A stretch of 25,312 bases of DNA from an uncultured Peptoniphilus sp. (GCA_902488455.1 CABTWG010000011.1:1-25312), one strand, 5' to 3'; shown: positions 1 through 8,098, numbered from the stretch's first letter. Notes: generated from the letters alone by a model not told the origin. A program made the numbers and translations.

Positions 1-76
1 AGTCTTTGTAACTTACATTTCCTTTTAGATATTCTTTTACTACTTTCTCCTTAAATTCTGTTTTGTATTTTGTCAT
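1..76 (-). CDS. IS3-family transposase OrfA, N-terminal 25 codons only
   Basis: The ATG at 76 is preceded by AGGAGGT (94-88). The readable product starts MTKYKTEFKEKVVKEY and continues LKGNVSYKD to the edge. This matches the helix-turn-helix start of IS150-type OrfA proteins, which typically begin with a Y-S/T-x-E-F-K-x-K-V-V pattern and bind the terminal repeats. OrfB, the DDE integrase, would lie further left. Nothing can be said about whether the element is intact. Confidence 0.8.
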   Translation of the reverse strand, partial: MTKYKTEFKEKVVKEYLKGNVSYKD

Positions 77-132
77 TAAAAAACTGACCTCCTTTAGTTG
101 GTTTGTTAGTCCAACTTTTGGGGGTCAGTTCA
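1..132 (-). mobile_element. End of an IS3-family (IS150-like) insertion sequence, cut by the window edge
   Basis: Read on the minus strand, the element begins at 132 with TGAACTGACCCCC followed by AAAAGTTGGAC, the usual layout of an IS150-type terminal inverted repeat (starts TG, C-rich block, then GTTGGAC). About 45 bp further in, an AGGAGGT ribosome binding site precedes a transposase OrfA start codon at 76. The rest of the element, its other end and its target duplication lie outside the window. The end sits 47 bp beyond the stop codon of the DUF4097 gene, in the same orientation. Confidence 0.8.
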
Positions 133-179
133 TTTCTCTAATCGTTGCTTTTTATTTTGCGAATTTAGTTTTAGTCTAT

Positions 180-1334
180 TTAGTCGACGTTTATAACATC
201 GTCAATATTTATATTGGCATTTGTGGTTGAGAGGATAAAATCAATAGCATCTTCACCTTCTTCGAAGTGAGTTGTGGATGCAATGATATGTTTGTTGTTG
301 GAATAGCCGTTCTTTTGCGTATTGAATTTCATTTCAATAGGAATATTTAAGTTGATTCTTCCAGCTGTTGTGGAAAGATCGAAATTGGCCTTGCGTTTAA
401 GACTTCCAAGTTCGATAGAAAGATCTCCGTTTGTGCTAACGAGTTTAGTTTGTTTAAGTCTTTCTGTAATTAAATTTTCTAAAAGGATAGAGCCGTTTGA
501 GGTATAGAGTTTCAAATCGATAAAGTCCAAATCTTCACCAATTATCTTGCCATTTGATGTAGCACCTTTTAATTCATCAAAAGTAATATTCTCTATGGAA
601 ATCTTGCCGTTTGATGATTTTATATGTGCCACTGAACCGGTTGTGTCTTCGATAGTAATCGGTCCGTTGGCAGTGGTTAGAGATAGTTCTTTTATTTTCG
701 AATCTTTCAGGCTTATCTTTCCGTTTGTGGTGGATAAATCAAGTTTTAATGCAGATATATTTTCCGCAGCAATAGTTGCGTTGGTGGTTTCAACTAAAAT
801 ATTTGAAAATTCTTTTTTTGGAACCTTAACAAGCACTTCGAGATAGAACTGTTCCTTGTCACTTGGTTTTTTTGATTTAAAAGTAATTTTGTCGCCTTCG
901 TTTTCAAAAGTAAAGAAGCTACTGTCGTCGAAATTTTCCATATTTTTGTAATAAACTTTAACATTTATATTTAGCTCATCTTCATCAGTCTCTTCTAACT
1001 TGACGGATCCATTTTTATTATAGATAAAAAGTTCTGGACTCTCCATTTTAGAAACATCTACCTTAAAAAGTTTTTGGAAAAGGTCAAACTTGCCTTTGAT
1101 TTGGAAGGTAAAATCCCTGTCGAAAAGAGTGGAGAATGTACCTTTTATAAAATCATTGACATTTTTTTCTATATCTTGAAGTCCTTCCTTCGCTTTGTCC
1201 ACGTCGAAAGAAATGACATTTTTATTCTTCTTTACTGGATCTTCATAGTTTAAAGCATTTAAAAGCTCTTTTGCTTCTTCGACGCTAATCTTTCCCTTTT
1301 GTAGCATTTCTAGTATTTGATCTTGCTCTTTCAA
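180..1334 (-). CDS. DUF4097-family beta-repeat protein with N-terminal SHOCT-like helix (LiaX/YvlB-like)
   Basis: The 384-residue product opens with a short helical module (residues about 5-28, around LEMLQKGKISVEEAKELL) like the N-terminus of YvlB/LiaX proteins. A linker and a mixed domain follow, then a beta-solenoid-like C-terminal half in which the motif (S/T)(T/S)NG-x-I recurs about eight times roughly every 18-20 residues (TTNGKI, TANGPI, SSNGKI, TSNGKI, TSNGSI, STNGDL, TTAGRI, TTNANI). That is typical of DUF4097 putative adhesins. There is no signal peptide or membrane segment, so it is predicted cytoplasmic or surface-associated by another route. The start is TTG at 1334, with AGGAGGG in the last codons of the upstream gene and one base between stop and start, so translation is probably coupled. 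In Enterococcus, LiaX takes part in the cell-envelope response to antimicrobial peptides; a similar role here is inference. Confidence 0.8.
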   Translation of the reverse strand: MKEQDQILEMLQKGKISVEEAKELLNALNYEDPVKKNKNVISFDVDKAKEGLQDIEKNVNDFIKGTFSTLFDRDFTFQIKGKFDLFQKLFKVDVSKMESPELFIYNKNGSVKLEETDEDELNINVKVYYKNMENFDDSSFFTFENEGDKITFKSKKPSDKEQFYLEVLVKVPKKEFSNILVETTNATIAAENISALKLDLSTTNGKISLKDSKIKELSLTTANGPITIEDTTGSVAHIKSSNGKISIENITFDELKGATSNGKIIGEDLDFIDLKLYTSNGSILLENLITERLKQTKLVSTNGDLSIELGSLKRKANFDLSTTAGRINLNIPIEMKFNTQKNGYSNNKHIIASTTHFEEGEDAIDFILSTTNANINIDDVINVD

Positions 1335-1335
1335 G

Positions 1336-1707
1336 TTAATCCCTCCTTTGTTTAAGTAGGTTCACAGCCTCTTCGGAAGTGATTTCGCCTCTGTCTAGTT
1401 TATCTAAAACTTCTGAACGACTAAGGGAAATCTCTTTATCTTCTGGATAGCCGAGAGCCACCACGATTTCCTCTAATTTATTACGCACAGTTGGGTAGGA
1501 TATCCCCATCATTCGTTCCATTTCTTTGATACTGCCACGACTCACAAGGAAAAGTTCAACCATTTTAAGCTGTTCTTCTGAAAGCTGATTAAACTTAGTT
1601 AAATAAAAATCTCCTTCTATGGAAATATGGCAGTGTTTACATTCGATTCTTGTAGCAACGGTTGGCTTGCCGCAGAAAGGGCAAGTACCTGGAATTTGAT
1701 TTGCCAT
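1336..1707 (-). CDS. DUF2089 protein: zinc ribbon plus helix-turn-helix regulator
   Basis: The 123-residue product has an N-terminal zinc ribbon (C9, C12, C23, C26 in a CxxC-x10-CxxC layout). A helix-turn-helix segment follows at about 55-82 (SRGSIKEMERMMGISYPTVR), which is the DUF2089 signature. The C-terminal tail at about 98-120 (LDKLDRGEITSEEAVNLL) has the same pattern as the N-terminal module of the downstream DUF4097 protein. The start ATG at 1707 has AGGAGG five bases upstream. It is probably a DNA-binding regulator of its own two-gene operon, but the target is inference. A promoter is visible just upstream. Confidence 0.85.
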   Translation of the reverse strand: MANQIPGTCPFCGKPTVATRIECKHCHISIEGDFYLTKFNQLSEEQLKMVELFLVSRGSIKEMERMMGISYPTVRNKLEEIVVALGYPEDKEISLSRSEVLDKLDRGEITSEEAVNLLKQRRD

Positions 1708-1733
1708 AAGCTCCTCCTTTCATCTTTAATTTA

Positions 1734-1761
1734 ATTGTACTACTAAAATTAAAAAAATCAA
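1734..1761 (-). promoter_or_regulatory. Predicted sigma-A promoter of the DUF2089-DUF4097 operon
   Basis: On the minus strand TTGATT (1761-1756) is followed after 16 bp by TACAAT (1739-1734), about 25 bp before the AGGAGG site of the DUF2089 gene. The DNA upstream is almost pure A/T and could act as an UP element. Prediction from consensus only. Confidence 0.5.
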
Positions 1762-1884
1762 TATAAAAATTAATAAAATTAATTATAAAATTAAAAATAT
1801 TAATTAAATTTAAATTACACTTATAAATATTAAAGAGTGATAAGAATTAAGAATGAAATTAAAAAATAAAATTATACAAAAAAT

Positions 1885-1907
1885 AAAAAAAGGCAGCCGA
1901 AGCTGCC
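1885..1907 (-). terminator. Intrinsic terminator of the radical SAM gene
   Basis: Read on the minus strand, GGCAGC - TTCG - GCTGCC forms a perfect 6-bp stem with a stable TTCG tetraloop followed by seven Ts. It starts about 11 bp after the stop codon of the radical SAM gene. Confidence 0.9.
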
Positions 1908-1917
1908 GAAAAAGAGA

Positions 1918-3327
1918 TTATTTTCTAACGATTGTGTGGTCCTTTTTATTTACTTTTTCTTGATCCCAATCTGGATGGTATTCCCTCCAGATTTCTTCAG
2001 CCATTGGGCGCCATTCTTCTGAATATGCATCACACTTTGCACAGAGTTCTTCTGCACTTTCGCTTGCGATTAAGTCTGTTGAGTGAGCCTGTGATGTTTC
2101 TACCATGTGGCGTAGAAATTCTGGGTTTTCAAGCATTGGGCAAGGTCTGAAGTGGTTTTCGTTGAATGGTTGATTTTGTTGATATTGACGGAATAGAGGT
2201 TGAGCTAGTGCGTCTTTGATGCTGGTGTCTCTTATATTTGCAGATGAATAGTGGATGAATACGCAAGGTTCCACGTCACCATTTGCATTTATGTGAAGAT
2301 AGTTTTTACCACCAGCGATACAACCGTTTATAAATTCGCCGTCGTTTTGGAAGTCGATAGGGAATAGTTGGAATCCATCAGGATCTTTTCTTATTTCACG
2401 AATACGGTGAATCATATATTTTCTTTGGTCTGGTTTAAGCATCAAGTCCACAGCTGCATCTTTTCCCACTGGCATGTAGTGGAAGAACCATGCTAGACGA
2501 GCACCTTTATCTTGAACGAATTGTAAAAATTCATCAGAAGTTACTGTCTTATAATTCTTTGAGGTATAGCAAACTGCGATTCCGAAGAGTAGACCTTCTT
2601 CACGCATAAGTTCCATAGCTTTAACTACTTTGTCAAAGACTCCTTCGCCACGTCTAAAGTCGTTGGCTTCTTCGAATCCTTCTAGTGAAACTGCAAATGA
2701 TAGATTGCCTACACGCTTAACTTCTTTGCAAAATTCTTTGTCAATTAGAGTTCCGTTTGTAAATGCATGGAAACCACAGTCATTGTGTTTTTCACAAAGG
2801 CGAATCAAGTCATCCTTACGCACCAATGGTTCTCCACCTGTTAGTAGATAGAAATAGCAGCCAAGTTCTTTACCTTGGGTTACAATATCGTCCATCTCTT
2901 CAAAGGTTAGATTTAGTTTGTGACCATATTCTGCAGCCCAACATCCAGTACATTTTAAATTACAAGCACTGGTTGGATCGAATAGAATTGTCCATGGCAC
3001 ATTGGTGCCCAAGCGTTTACGAATCTTTCTTTGAACTAGAGATCCATATAGTCCAGCTTGATATCCTGCATTAAGTGCAGTTTGTTTTAAAATATTTTTG
3101 TCTGTGTGTTCATAGACATCAAATGCCATCTTGACCCATTTGTGGTCCATATTTTCTACATTTTTCTTAGCATCTTCAAATTTTTTATCGTCGAAGACAT
3201 TCATCTTTTGTCCATAATCCAAAAGCTTTAACATAGCCTTTTGAGGATCTTCTTCAAAACTGTTAAGCGAGCTGTCTATTATTTTCTCTGCAGTCTTACG
3301 ACCGATTGTATTGGTTAAACCTGCCAT
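1918..3327 (-). CDS. Radical SAM protein with SPASM-like C-terminal cysteines, function unknown
   Basis: The 469-residue product contains the radical SAM cluster motif C122-x3-C126-x2-C129 within DPTSACNLKCTGCW, and GGEP at 164-167 (SAM binding). About 115 residues of helical N-terminal extension precede the core. The C-terminal part carries further cysteines (NGCIAGG, DVEPCVF, FRPCPM, ELCAKC) arranged like an auxiliary-cluster SPASM-type region, and an HINANGD segment typical of that class. Architecture and wording match a conserved, uncharacterised clostridial radical SAM family; I do not know its substrate. The gene is a single transcription unit: AGGAGG lies just before the ATG at 3327, and a terminator follows immediately. 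No small peptide gene that could be a substrate is visible next to it. Confidence 0.85.
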   Translation of the reverse strand: MAGLTNTIGRKTAEKIIDSSLNSFEEDPQKAMLKLLDYGQKMNVFDDKKFEDAKKNVENMDHKWVKMAFDVYEHTDKNILKQTALNAGYQAGLYGSLVQRKIRKRLGTNVPWTILFDPTSACNLKCTGCWAAEYGHKLNLTFEEMDDIVTQGKELGCYFYLLTGGEPLVRKDDLIRLCEKHNDCGFHAFTNGTLIDKEFCKEVKRVGNLSFAVSLEGFEEANDFRRGEGVFDKVVKAMELMREEGLLFGIAVCYTSKNYKTVTSDEFLQFVQDKGARLAWFFHYMPVGKDAAVDLMLKPDQRKYMIHRIREIRKDPDGFQLFPIDFQNDGEFINGCIAGGKNYLHINANGDVEPCVFIHYSSANIRDTSIKDALAQPLFRQYQQNQPFNENHFRPCPMLENPEFLRHMVETSQAHSTDLIASESAEELCAKCDAYSEEWRPMAEEIWREYHPDWDQEKVNKKDHTIVRK

Positions 3328-3370
3328 TATAACTCCTCCTATGTATTAAAAATATTATTTGAAACAAAGT

Positions 3371-3383
3371 TGAACAATGTTCA
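3371..3383. promoter_or_regulatory. Perfect 13-bp palindrome upstream of the radical SAM gene, possible operator
   Basis: TGAACA-A-TGTTCA is an exact inverted repeat 44 bp upstream of the start codon. On the minus strand its right half contains TTGTTC, which could serve as a weak -35 with an AT-rich -10 (TATTTT) 17 bp downstream, so a bound protein would block the promoter. The regulator is unknown. Confidence 0.4.
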
Positions 3384-3499
3384 TTACTTTTCTGCTTAAT
3401 TTATACCCGATATATGAGTAACTAAACATGCAATAATTATTAAATTTTAAAAATGATAAAAAAATAGAGAAAAATAGACTAAATGAAAAGAATAAAGAC

Positions 3500-3527
3500 A
3501 AAAAAATAGCGGACTAGCCGCTATTTT
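3500..3527 (-). terminator. Intrinsic terminator of the stalk-domain protein gene
   Basis: AAAATAGCGG - ACTAG - CCGCTATTTT is a perfect 10-bp stem at 3503-3527. On the minus strand it ends in a run of seven Ts. It lies 24 bp beyond the stop codon at 3551. Confidence 0.85.
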
Positions 3528-3550
3528 AATTTCTCTATTTATTTTCTCTG

Positions 3551-4765
3551 CTATTGAAGCTTTCCTTTTGAAAATCCGTTTAAAGTATTTTCTCCAGATG
3601 AAATTTTAAATTTAATATTATTTAGTACAATAGATCGTGCTCTATCGTAAGATGCTCGTTTGTTTTCCTCGTATTGAACATCTCTTGCTTCATCAGTCAA
3701 CAAGAACATTTTGCCATTTTTAGCTACTGTGTAAGCATCTTCGTTAGTCGCAACATCTTGGTAGACCCATCTTAAACTTCCGCCGAAACTATAATTTTCT
3801 ACGTCATAGAATTCAATTCCATCTTCGTAGAATGAAAGTTGAAGCTTCATAAGATCTTTTTCGTTTATAGTAGCAGTTACTTTTGGATTTCCAAATGTGT
3901 AGATGAAGTTACCTCCGTCAAATGTTGCAGTTGTGCCTGCCATTTCCTTAACTTTGTTTCCTGATGGAACTAGGATAATCTTGTCAAACAATCTAAATGA
4001 TTTTTTCATTTCATCAGCAAAAGGTCCTGAAGGTTTCATAAAATTGCGGGCTTTTACTCTAACTACGCAGCCATTTTCTCCGTTAAGTAATGTTCTAAGA
4101 GTTTCAATAGTTATATCGGGTTCTTTCGTATAGTAGTAGCAGCCTAAGAATCCATTATCATCATACGCATTTATCTTTTTACCTTCCGCATTTACATACT
4201 TGGAGTGAACTGTTACACCTTGCATATATTCATCAGGTCTTATTTCTAGTTTTGCATCTACATCCTTAGGTACAAGTAGTTTAAATCCGTACTTAGGATA
4301 GTCCTTAACCACATAATTTGAGCTTACCTTAGGTGCAGGTTTTGGAAATTCTGCAGGCTTATTTCCGATGTAAACAGATCTTGAAGGTTCATCCCAACCA
4401 ACTTCTTTTCCAAACGCTTCAGAAATAAATCTAAGTGGCACGAAAGTATAGTTGTTTCTTAAAAATGTCTTCACATCCATCTCACTTGCTTCGCCATTCT
4501 TAGAAAAGTCTTTTGAATTTACCTTTAACTCAACCACATCAGTGTCATTTGAAATCTTGATATCTTTGGTTTCGTCGAAATATTCAACCTTGTAGCCAAG
4601 ATTTTCAGAGATAAATCTAAGTGGTACAAAAGTTCTAGATTCTTTTATGATGACATCTCCATCTTGAAGTTTGCCATCGATAAATAGATTGACATCTGAT
4701 TTTGCCATAACACCTACAAAGAGTAGGTTTAAAAACAAAATGCTAACGAGTAATTTTTTCTTCAT
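3551..4765 (-). CDS. Secreted protein with two copper-amine-oxidase-N-like (stalk) domains
   Basis: The 404-residue product begins with a signal peptide (MKKKLLVSILFLNLLFVGVMA). Two tandem repeats typical of the copper amine oxidase N-terminal / stalk domain of Firmicute surface proteins follow: RTFVPLRFISENLGYKVEY at about 44-62 and YTFVPLRFISEAFGKEVGW at about 106-124. The remaining 260 residues are not recognised; they are rich in beta-forming sequence and have no obvious catalytic motif. Despite the family name nothing suggests amine oxidase activity, and the domain is usually a structural or wall-associated module. The ATG at 4765 has AGGAGG seven bases upstream, with an extended -10 promoter just before it. 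It is divergent from the SLH-domain gene. Confidence 0.8.
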   Translation of the reverse strand: MKKKLLVSILFLNLLFVGVMAKSDVNLFIDGKLQDGDVIIKESRTFVPLRFISENLGYKVEYFDETKDIKISNDTDVVELKVNSKDFSKNGEASEMDVKTFLRNNYTFVPLRFISEAFGKEVGWDEPSRSVYIGNKPAEFPKPAPKVSSNYVVKDYPKYGFKLLVPKDVDAKLEIRPDEYMQGVTVHSKYVNAEGKKINAYDDNGFLGCYYYTKEPDITIETLRTLLNGENGCVVRVKARNFMKPSGPFADEMKKSFRLFDKIILVPSGNKVKEMAGTTATFDGGNFIYTFGNPKVTATINEKDLMKLQLSFYEDGIEFYDVENYSFGGSLRWVYQDVATNEDAYTVAKNGKMFLLTDEARDVQYEENKRASYDRARSIVLNNIKFKISSGENTLNGFSKGKLQ

Positions 4766-4786
4766 AATAACCTCCTATTTTATTTT

Positions 4787-4797
4787 ATTATAGCATA
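4787..4797 (-). promoter_or_regulatory. Extended -10 promoter of the stalk-domain gene
   Basis: On the minus strand TATGCTATAAT matches the Gram-positive extended -10 consensus TRTGnTATAAT exactly. No good -35 hexamer is present at the expected distance, which is normal for extended -10 promoters. It lies 22 bp before the start codon. Confidence 0.65.
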
Positions 4798-4941
4798 GTA
4801 ACACGAAAAAACCTCTAGTTTTATAATTATATAATTCCACCTAACTGTATTTATATAAATAGACTCTTAAATTACTTTTCTATTATTAGCTCTTGTTTAA
4901 CAAATGATGTAATTAGGTAAATATTAAGTAAGAGGTGGATT

Positions 4942-6669
4942 ATGAAAAATTTTAAAAAGATAATATATTTTCTAGTTTTAGCCATGTTTATTTCTATTCC
5001 TTCTGGTGCATTTGCTTCTGGGGAAAGGATCGAGCTTAAGTTTATAGAAAATAGTAAATTACAAGAAAAAGAGAGAGCGAATCCTAGATACTTAGTTGAA
5101 CTTGCTAAGAATGAAATGGTCGGCAGAAGTTCTTCTAAGTATGTAGATGGATTTTATTTTACTGTGGAAAGAGGAGAAGTCTATGCAAATATTCCTAAGA
5201 GATCAAAAAATTTCAAATCTAGGGTTAGCATTTCCTCTTATATAGATGGTTACTCTCGCGATCTAAACACTTTAAACACAGAAGATAAGGATCAAAAGAT
5301 ATTCCTTGGATATGCATACCTAGGTGGAGAATACAAGATGAGCATAGAGTCTGTTTCATTTGATGGAACTACTCTATCTACAGACAGCATAACCTACAAT
5401 GTCGGAAAAGACACAAAGAGTACGTCAGACTTCTATCAAACTAGGGACGACGATATCGTAAGAAGACTTGCATCTCAGGTGAGATTTAAAAAGACTGAAA
5501 GTGGCTACGAAATCACAACTCCTAATCTGCCAAAAGGATATAGTGGCGAGCTTCAAGTAGAAGTTTCAAAATCAAAATCAACCGGTAGAATGAATTTAAA
5601 ATTCGACACAGAAAAGACCGTTTACTTCACAGAAAAAGATTTGGATTTAGTAGAAGCTTCTGCTCTTATTAAGATTAAAAATGGAAATAGAACTGTAGCG
5701 ACAGATTTTGCCTACGTATCAGATTATGTACAGATCCAAGAAAATAAAGGATTTAATCTCTTAAACGAAGCATCAAACTCTCTTGCAGAATTGAGATTTT
5801 ATATGCATGAAGGCAGAAAATTCGTAACCATTCCTGCTAAGACAGAAAATCTTGATGCGACTTTCAAAATCTATACTCCATATGAAAGGGATGCAAGGGT
5901 AATCCAAGCAGGAGATAAAAAGATAGAATTTCCACTAGACGGCTTAGACAATTGCTATCTAGTTGCAACTTACAAGACCTACGATACATTGGTTTTGGAA
6001 AAGGGAATTCAAGGTTTTGGAAATAATCCATTCCACTATACAGATTTTCCAAGGACCAATCTTAAGATGGAAGATTTTTCTGCTGAGAGAAAGGACACCT
6101 CTTTCAAGACAGAAAATATTGTAGATGAGAAGAAAAATGTAAATCTTAAAGATATTAAAGGTCACTGGGCAGAAAAAAACATTGAGAGATTTGTAAAAGA
6201 ACAGATAATCATGGGCTATCCAGATGGAACTTTTAAACCAGAAAAAGCTTTAACCTATAGAGAAGCTCTATCCATGATTAAGAGATTAGGCGACAAGAGC
6301 ATAGTAAATCTATCAGTAGCTAAGAATAGCAATCCAAAATTTACAAAGGGAACTTGGGGAGATGAAGATGTGAGATTCGTTCTATCCAGACTTCCTGTAA
6401 ATATTTTGGAAAATGTAGATTTGGAAACTGAAGCAAGAAGGGATGAAATTTCCTATGTAATGGCTCATTTCTTCAACTACAGAACTGGAAGAGAATCAGT
6501 AAGTAAGTTTACAGACAACAATAATATTAACTATTTAAACGAAGTTGAACTTTTGGTTTCAAATGGAACCATAAGCGGGTATCCAGACGGAAGTTTCAAA
6601 CCACAAAATAGACTTAAGAGATGTGAGTTTATAACTATGATTTCAAATATTCCAAACTTCACAAAATAA
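4942..6669 (+). CDS. Secreted protein with C-terminal S-layer homology (SLH) domains
   Basis: The 575-residue product has a signal peptide (cleavage probably after GAFA, residue about 25). A 370-residue exported region follows in which a pattern (FY-x-G, then IP, then a Tyr-rich strand) appears at about 52-135 and again at about 285-355, suggesting repeated Ig-like or beta domains. The C-terminal SLH block begins near residue 402: SLH1 contains KGHWAEKNIERF and GYPDGTFKPEKALTYREA, a degenerate middle SLH spans about 455-510, and SLH3 has ISGYPDGSFKPQNRLKRCEF at about 545-565. SLH triplets bind pyruvylated secondary wall polymers, so the protein should be anchored non-covalently to the wall. 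The RBS is GAGGTGG before the ATG at 4942. It is a single gene ended by a terminator. Confidence 0.85.
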   Translation: MKNFKKIIYFLVLAMFISIPSGAFASGERIELKFIENSKLQEKERANPRYLVELAKNEMVGRSSSKYVDGFYFTVERGEVYANIPKRSKNFKSRVSISSYIDGYSRDLNTLNTEDKDQKIFLGYAYLGGEYKMSIESVSFDGTTLSTDSITYNVGKDTKSTSDFYQTRDDDIVRRLASQVRFKKTESGYEITTPNLPKGYSGELQVEVSKSKSTGRMNLKFDTEKTVYFTEKDLDLVEASALIKIKNGNRTVATDFAYVSDYVQIQENKGFNLLNEASNSLAELRFYMHEGRKFVTIPAKTENLDATFKIYTPYERDARVIQAGDKKIEFPLDGLDNCYLVATYKTYDTLVLEKGIQGFGNNPFHYTDFPRTNLKMEDFSAERKDTSFKTENIVDEKKNVNLKDIKGHWAEKNIERFVKEQIIMGYPDGTFKPEKALTYREALSMIKRLGDKSIVNLSVAKNSNPKFTKGTWGDEDVRFVLSRLPVNILENVDLETEARRDEISYVMAHFFNYRTGRESVSKFTDNNNINYLNEVELLVSNGTISGYPDGSFKPQNRLKRCEFITMISNIPNFTK

Positions 6670-6684
6670 TATATAAATTATAAA

Positions 6685-6711
6685 CAAAGGGGGAAACCCC
6701 TTTATTTTTTT
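6685..6711 (+). terminator. Intrinsic terminator of the SLH-domain gene
   Basis: AAAGGGG - GAAA - CCCCTTT hairpin followed by A and a run of seven Ts, 16 bp after the stop codon. Confidence 0.9.
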
Positions 6712-6750
6712 GCCAAAATTTTGTAGAGACTTATTATAAGCTTGACTGTA

Positions 6751-6780
6751 TTGAAGATGAAGATCCTTAAATGGTATAAT
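6751..6780 (+). promoter_or_regulatory. Promoter of the acid-sugar cassette
   Basis: TTGAAG (6751-6756), an 18-bp spacer, and TATAAT (6775-6780) preceded by TGG, which also makes it an extended -10. The predicted transcription start is near 6787, giving a leader of only about 20 bases. No cre-like site or operator is obvious nearby. Confidence 0.75.
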
Positions 6781-6808
6781 TAAGGCAAATACAATTATGG
6801 AGAGTTAT

Positions 6809-8098
6809 ATGGTAAAATTTGCAATCATTGCAGACGATCTTACTGGATCAAACGCCACCTGTTCACTGCTTAAAAAGGTTGGGCTTAATGCTCTTAGTAT
6901 GATCGATTTTGCAGAAGAAGTAAATAAAGACATAGACGTGGTAAGCTACAGTACACTTTCTCGAGCTGTTCATCCTGAAAAAGCTTACGAACATGTGAAG
7001 AAAGCTCTAAAGTATATGAAGAACCTTAAGCCTATGTTTTATTCGAAGAGAATAGACTCTACTATGAGGGGCAATATTTCCTATGAAATAAATGCTTTTT
7101 TTGAAGAGCTTCCAGGATATATGGGGATTTGCGTCCCTGCATTTCCAAGCAGTAAAAGAATTGTTATAAATGGAACCATGCTTGTAGATGGAAATCTTTT
7201 GACCAACACCGATGCTGGAAGAGATCCTAAGATGCCTGTGTCAAGCGACAATGTAGCAGAGATTTTAAAAGATGGACTAAATGGAAAGATTAGATCAATA
7301 AACCTATGTGACATTGAAAAGGGAGCGAGTCATCTATCGAAGCTGATTAAGGAATACTACGACGAAGGGATAAATCTATTGGTTTTCGATGCAGTTCTCG
7401 ATAGCCATTTGGAAATAATCGGAAGAGCGGTCTTTGATTCTAAAATTAAATTCTTTTCAGTGGATCCCGGACCATTTTCTATGCACATAGCAAGATCTAT
7501 CCTGGACAAGGAAAATCTGCTTAGCAAGGTGCTTATGATATGTGGATCTGTAACCGATATAACTATAAGACAGCTTAGAGATATTATAAATAACCAAGAC
7601 GTAGAAGTCATAAAAGTCTCTGCCAAAAATCTCATCGATGAAGGCAAGAGGGATGTAGAAATAGAAAATGTGGTTAAAAAGGCGGACTCAATCTTAGATG
7701 AGAATAATCTTCTGCTTGTGACTACAACACCTTTTGAAGAAGGTGACAAGAGGCTTGACTTAAAAGAAATATCCAAAGAGAAAAACATCACCATAGATGA
7801 AATTTCAATCTTGATCTCCAGTGGGCTTGGAGAAATCGGAAAGGAAATTTTAAAAAGCAATCATTCTTTCGCAGGAGTTTACACCAGCGGAGGAGATATT
7901 ACAGTAGAGCTTGTAAAACTTTTACACTCTTCTGGAATTGTAATTAGAGAAGAACTAGAACCACTGGTTGCATATGGAAGGTTAACCGGAGGAGATTTTG
8001 ATAATTTAAGAATAGTAACCAAAGGTGGAATGGTCGGCGACACAAAGACTATGGAAGTCTGTCTAAATAAACTATCCACTGAAGTAGAAGAAAATTAG
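6809..8098 (+). CDS. Four-carbon acid sugar kinase (DUF1537 family; D-threonate/D-erythronate kinase-like)
   Basis: The protein opens with FAIIADDLTGSNATC, the N-terminal signature of the DUF1537 (OtnK/DtnK/DenK) kinases. It carries the C-terminal nucleotide-binding elements YTSGGDITVELV and IVTKGGMVGD. At 429 residues it has the family length. Members phosphorylate the 4-hydroxyl of C4 sugar acids using ATP. Pairing with a PdxA2-type dehydrogenase points to D-threonate, or possibly D-erythronate; the exact substrate cannot be read from sequence. An in-frame ATG also exists at 6797, but GGAGAG (6799-6804) overlaps it and is correctly spaced only for the ATG at 6809, and 6797 would leave an almost absent leader. 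It is the first gene of a three-gene operon, with a short gap to the next gene. Confidence 0.85.
   Translation: MVKFAIIADDLTGSNATCSLLKKVGLNALSMIDFAEEVNKDIDVVSYSTLSRAVHPEKAYEHVKKALKYMKNLKPMFYSKRIDSTMRGNISYEINAFFEELPGYMGICVPAFPSSKRIVINGTMLVDGNLLTNTDAGRDPKMPVSSDNVAEILKDGLNGKIRSINLCDIEKGASHLSKLIKEYYDEGINLLVFDAVLDSHLEIIGRAVFDSKIKFFSVDPGPFSMHIARSILDKENLLSKVLMICGSVTDITIRQLRDIINNQDVEVIKVSAKNLIDEGKRDVEIENVVKKADSILDENNLLLVTTTPFEEGDKRLDLKEISKEKNITIDEISILISSGLGEIGKEILKSNHSFAGVYTSGGDITVELVKLLHSSGIVIREELEPLVAYGRLTGGDFDNLRIVTKGGMVGDTKTMEVCLNKLSTEVEEN

Noticed and set aside
3551..4765. Annotation as a copper amine oxidase enzyme
   Set aside because: Only the small N-terminal-type repeats are present; the catalytic domain with its topaquinone motif is absent.
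7357..7860. 167-codon open frame antisense to the acid-sugar kinase
   Set aside because: Low-complexity Ser/Ile-rich translation that mirrors the kinase codons; no ribosome site and no family resemblance.
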